Source: Blastopirellula marina DSM 3645 (GTDB lineage Bacteria; Planctomycetota; Planctomycetia; Pirellulales; Pirellulaceae). From it: a stretch of 64,000 nt of DNA. The position numbers were made by a program, and so were the translations under genes. Location: the NCBI RefSeq assembly GCF_000153105.1, contig NZ_CH672376.1, positions 1,627,804 to 1,691,803 of the forward strand, given 5' to 3'. The notes under the pieces were generated by a model. The model worked only from the letters and a program-made list of their open reading frames with translations. It had not been told where the DNA came from and did no database searches. Positions 61,750-64,000 of this stretch are shown here, in pieces. Each line of letters begins with the position of its first letter. Position 1 is the stretch's first letter.

Positions 61750-62085
61750 CTTCGTAGCCCGAAGCGCAAGTTTTGAAGTTTTGAAGTTGCGCTATTTGCG
61801 ATTCACAAACGATGAAACCTGAGTAAAGAACCGTAAAACAGGGCCAGAACCAGCCGGAAATCGTCACAATAGCCAGAGGCGCGAGCCGATGGAATGGGGT
61901 CGGCGATCCTAACTCGGATTGAAGTGGCCAGCCGCATTCCATCGGCTCGCGCCTCTGGCTAGTGTTCGAGTGGCTCGAAAAGGCGCAACGTCAAAGAGCG
62001 CAAGCGAGGGAAATGCGTTTCGCTACTTCGATACGTACCGGAATAGCCGAGCGCATTTCCCTCGCTCGCGCTTCGGGCTACGAAG
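61750..62085. repeat. Compound palindromic element between convergent genes
   Basis: Three nested or adjacent inverted repeats fill the 350-bp convergent gap. (1) GTAGCCCGAAGCGCAAG near 61754-61770 pairs with its reverse complement near 62066-62082. (2) A perfect 26-bp arm pair: 61871-61896 and 61935-61960 (AGCCAGAGGCGCGAGCC.../...GGCTCGCGCCTCTGGCT), loop 38 nt. (3) 61997-62017 with 62052-62072, one mismatch. The string CCCTCGCTCGCGC recurs at the left-edge palindrome. Likely a REP-like family. Confidence 0.8.
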
Positions 62086-62097
62086 AGACGACGTTTC

Positions 62098-64000
62098 TTA
62101 CTTCTTCGAGCTCATCTCATGCACCATGTCAACCAGCGCGATCGCGTTGTCGACTGGGGTTTGCTGTAGGATGCCGTGGCCGAGATTGAAGATGTGGCCT
62201 GGTCGACCGGCTGCTTGATCGAGCACCTCTTTGGCGCGGCGGCGAATTTCGATCGGATCGGCTAACAGCGTGACCGGATCGAGGTTCCCTTGCACGGCGA
62301 AGTTCTCGCCGATCGTGTTCCACGCGTCGGCGAGACCGATGCGCCAATCGACGCCGACCACAGCCGGGCCTGCTTCGGCCAACAGCGGCAATAGGGCTGG
62401 ATTGCCGGTGGCGAAGTTGATGATCGGCGTTCCCGGCGTGATGCCGCCGATGATCTCTTTCATGTGGGGCAACAAATAGCGGCGATAGTCGGCCGGCGAT
62501 AAGCAGCCTGCCCAAGAGTCGAAGATCTGCACGCACTGCGCGCCGGCGGCGATCTGAGCGTTGAGGTAAACGGTGATCGCGCGAACCAAGCGTTCCATCA
62601 GCGCTCGCCAGGCGTCAGGATCGCGATACATCAGCGTCTTGGTATGCAGATAGGTGCGGCTGGCGCCACCTTCGATCGCGTAACTGGCCAGCGTGAAGGG
62701 AGCGCCGGCGAACCCGATCACCGGAATATGCTCAGGCATGTCAGCGCGGGTTTGGCGAACGGTCTCCATGACGTAGTGAAGCGACTCGGCGCTTTCGAGT
62801 TCGAGCACGCGATCGACGTCGGCGCTCTCCCGAACCGGGTTATGGATAACGGGGCCTTCACCTTGTGCGTATTCGAGATCGAGCCCCATCGGCTCTAGAA
62901 TCGGCAGCAGATCCGAGAAGATAATCGCCGCGTCGACTCCCAGTTTGGTAACTGCGGTGCACATCACTTCGCTGCACAATTGCGGATTTTTGCAGAGTTC
63001 TAGGAAGGTCGTTTTGGCTCGCACTTCGCGATACTCGGCCATGTAGCGACCTGCTTGACGCATCATCCAGATCGGCGTCACGTCGGTCGGTTCGCGACGA
63101 CACGCTTTCATGAACGGACTGTCGTACCACTTGGCGGTGCGGGGATCGATGTTGGGCGTGCTGGCGGACAAAACGGCTCTCACTTGTTTTTTGCGAACGA
63201 GAATGTCGTGTGATTTTTCGGCCGCCGCGGCGACCAATGGACCCATCTTCGGATGAACCGGCTCGACATCGACCGGCAGGCCATATTCGCGCAATCGCTC
63301 GCTCATCGTCGGCCCCACCGAAGCGATCACGACCGTGCGCAGCGCCGCCATTAGCTCTTCTTTGCGGCGCTGTTGCTCGGCCAGCTTGAGCAAATGCGTC
63401 AATTGATTGGCCGAAGTGAACATCGCGACATCAATGTCGCCGCGAATGATCCGCTCTAGATTCATCGCCAGCGGCTGCGTATCGAGCGGTAAGTCCCAGT
63501 CGTAAACATGCAACTGGATCACTTCGGCGCCGCGCGCTTCCAGTCCGGCGATCAGGCTGGGATTGGGGACTCCGTATTCTTGCAGTCCGATTTTGAGATT
63601 AGCGATCGGAAACTCGGCGTCGAGCGTTTGCAGCAGCTCGCGCCAGGTGTTCGGTTCCGGCACGCGGATGCTCGGCGTCAGCCCTTCCGCTTTCATCGCG
63701 GCTAACGGCTTGGGGCCGCGCACGATGGTGGGAATGTCCGAAAGGGCGTTGAGAAATTGTTGGCGATCGACATGACGTTCGACGGCTTTCATCAGATGTT
63801 GAAAGCCGACCCCGGTCATAAAGATCACCGCGTCAATCTGGCCGGTGATGACATGGTTGGCGAAGTCGATCGCGTCCCGATTTTCGTCGAGCGGCACTTC
63901 GCGCATCGAAGGACTGACGAAAGCCTGACCGCCGAACTTTTCGATCAGCGAGGCCATCTCCGCTCCGCGGCGACTCTCGAACGAGGCGACGCGAAGTTGC
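62098..64000 (-). CDS. hemE: HemD-HemE fusion: uroporphyrinogen-III synthase/decarboxylase (partial)
   Basis: 5' end lies outside the window; the frame is open to base 64000, with SFESRRGAEMASL before the first internal ATG. The N-terminal ~265 visible residues fit uroporphyrinogen-III synthase (RGAEMASLIEKFGGQAFVSP; FTSANQLTHLLKLAEQ; SVGPTMSERLREYGLPVD). The C-terminal ~345 residues are a full HemE: PIWMMRQAGRYMAEYREVR, IFSDLLPILEPMGLDLEY, GFAGAPFTLASYAIEGG and NLGHGILQQTPVDN. Together they close the tetrapyrrole ring and decarboxylate it to coproporphyrinogen III in haem synthesis. The gene faces a palindromic element at its 3' side. Confidence 0.92.
   Translation of the reverse strand, partial: QLRVASFESRRGAEMASLIEKFGGQAFVSPSMREVPLDENRDAIDFANHVITGQIDAVIFMTGVGFQHLMKAVERHVDRQQFLNALSDIPTIVRGPKPLAAMKAEGLTPSIRVPEPNTWRELLQTLDAEFPIANLKIGLQEYGVPNPSLIAGLEARGAEVIQLHVYDWDLPLDTQPLAMNLERIIRGDIDVAMFTSANQLTHLLKLAEQQRRKEELMAALRTVVIASVGPTMSERLREYGLPVDVEPVHPKMGPLVAAAAEKSHDILVRKKQVRAVLSASTPNIDPRTAKWYDSPFMKACRREPTDVTPIWMMRQAGRYMAEYREVRAKTTFLELCKNPQLCSEVMCTAVTKLGVDAAIIFSDLLPILEPMGLDLEYAQGEGPVIHNPVRESADVDRVLELESAESLHYVMETVRQTRADMPEHIPVIGFAGAPFTLASYAIEGGASRTYLHTKTLMYRDPDAWRALMERLVRAITVYLNAQIAAGAQCVQIFDSWAGCLSPADYRRYLLPHMKEIIGGITPGTPIINFATGNPALLPLLAEAGPAVVGVDWRIGLADAWNTIGENFAVQGNLDPVTLLADPIEIRRRAKEVLDQAAGRPGHIFNLGHGILQQTPVDNAIALVDMVHEMSSKK

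Overview
The window looks like a chromosomal segment from a planctomycete, most likely of the order Pirellulales (Blastopirellula/Bremerella-like). The clues are a DUF1559 prepilin-like protein paired with a small lipoprotein, large secreted proteins of planctomycete type, an McsA/McsB arginine-kinase pair with no CtsR, a HemD-HemE fusion, frequent GTG/TTG starts, and moderately GC-rich DNA without operon-dense packing. The genus assignment is inference. No transposase, phage gene, CRISPR array or rRNA is visible. One tRNA, Ser(CGA), is present.

Layout. 0-14.6 kb is mostly housekeeping: neutral-ceramidase-like protein, mcsA-mcsB, trpE, an M41-like mini-protease, a 980-aa FAD/Fe-S dehydrogenase, a lipid kinase, a large Pro-rich membrane-anchored protein and rsmD. 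14.6-16.7 kb holds an ammonium transporter gene with a near-perfect sigma-54 promoter and two terminator hairpins. 17.1-33.0 kb is a Tad (tight adherence, type IVc pilus) locus. It has TadG- and TadE-like minor pilins, a canonical Flp-like pilin, a second TadE-like protein, two unknown genes (a polytopic membrane protein and a helical, anchored protein), four further Flp-like pilins with unusual processing sites, then the prepilin peptidase, CpaB, the TadA ATPase, TadB and TadC. A convergent operon encodes the secretin, a CpaD-like lipoprotein and TadD. 34-35.4 kb is ruvC-ruvA. 35.4-41.3 kb holds a pair of zinc-ribbon paralogues and a giant polytopic protein. 41.7-44.5 kb holds a DUF1559/lipoprotein/PepSY group. 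44.6-45.9 kb has tRNA-Ser, csrA and a small conserved gene. 46.8-50.7 kb encodes a 1292-aa secreted protein with a probable barrel domain. 51-61.7 kb holds cdsA and plsC plus two divergent exopolysaccharide gene groups: GNAT/FemAB-like, deacetylase, flippase and GT4 leftward; Wzz-like, polymerase and WecG-like rightward. A HemD-HemE fusion runs off the right edge.

Non-coding structure is the other notable content. A GCGGTCCGGTCC/A-tract repeat family occurs as a ~36-bp tandem array at 6.84-6.96 kb and as a ~90-100-bp array at 50.8-51.03 kb. Long imperfect palindromes lie next to gene 3' ends at 0.1, 46.0 and 61.8-62.1 kb. Dyads precede csrA and the DUF1559 gene.

How genes work together: the Tad genes should assemble and export surface pili for attachment. 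The exopolysaccharide genes should make a secreted glycan. CsrA and sigma-54 elements indicate post-transcriptional and nitrogen-linked control. The strongest candidates for something undescribed are the variant pilin set with its shared C-terminal AP-x-P tail, the two unknown genes embedded in the Tad operon, and the GGTCC repeat family.
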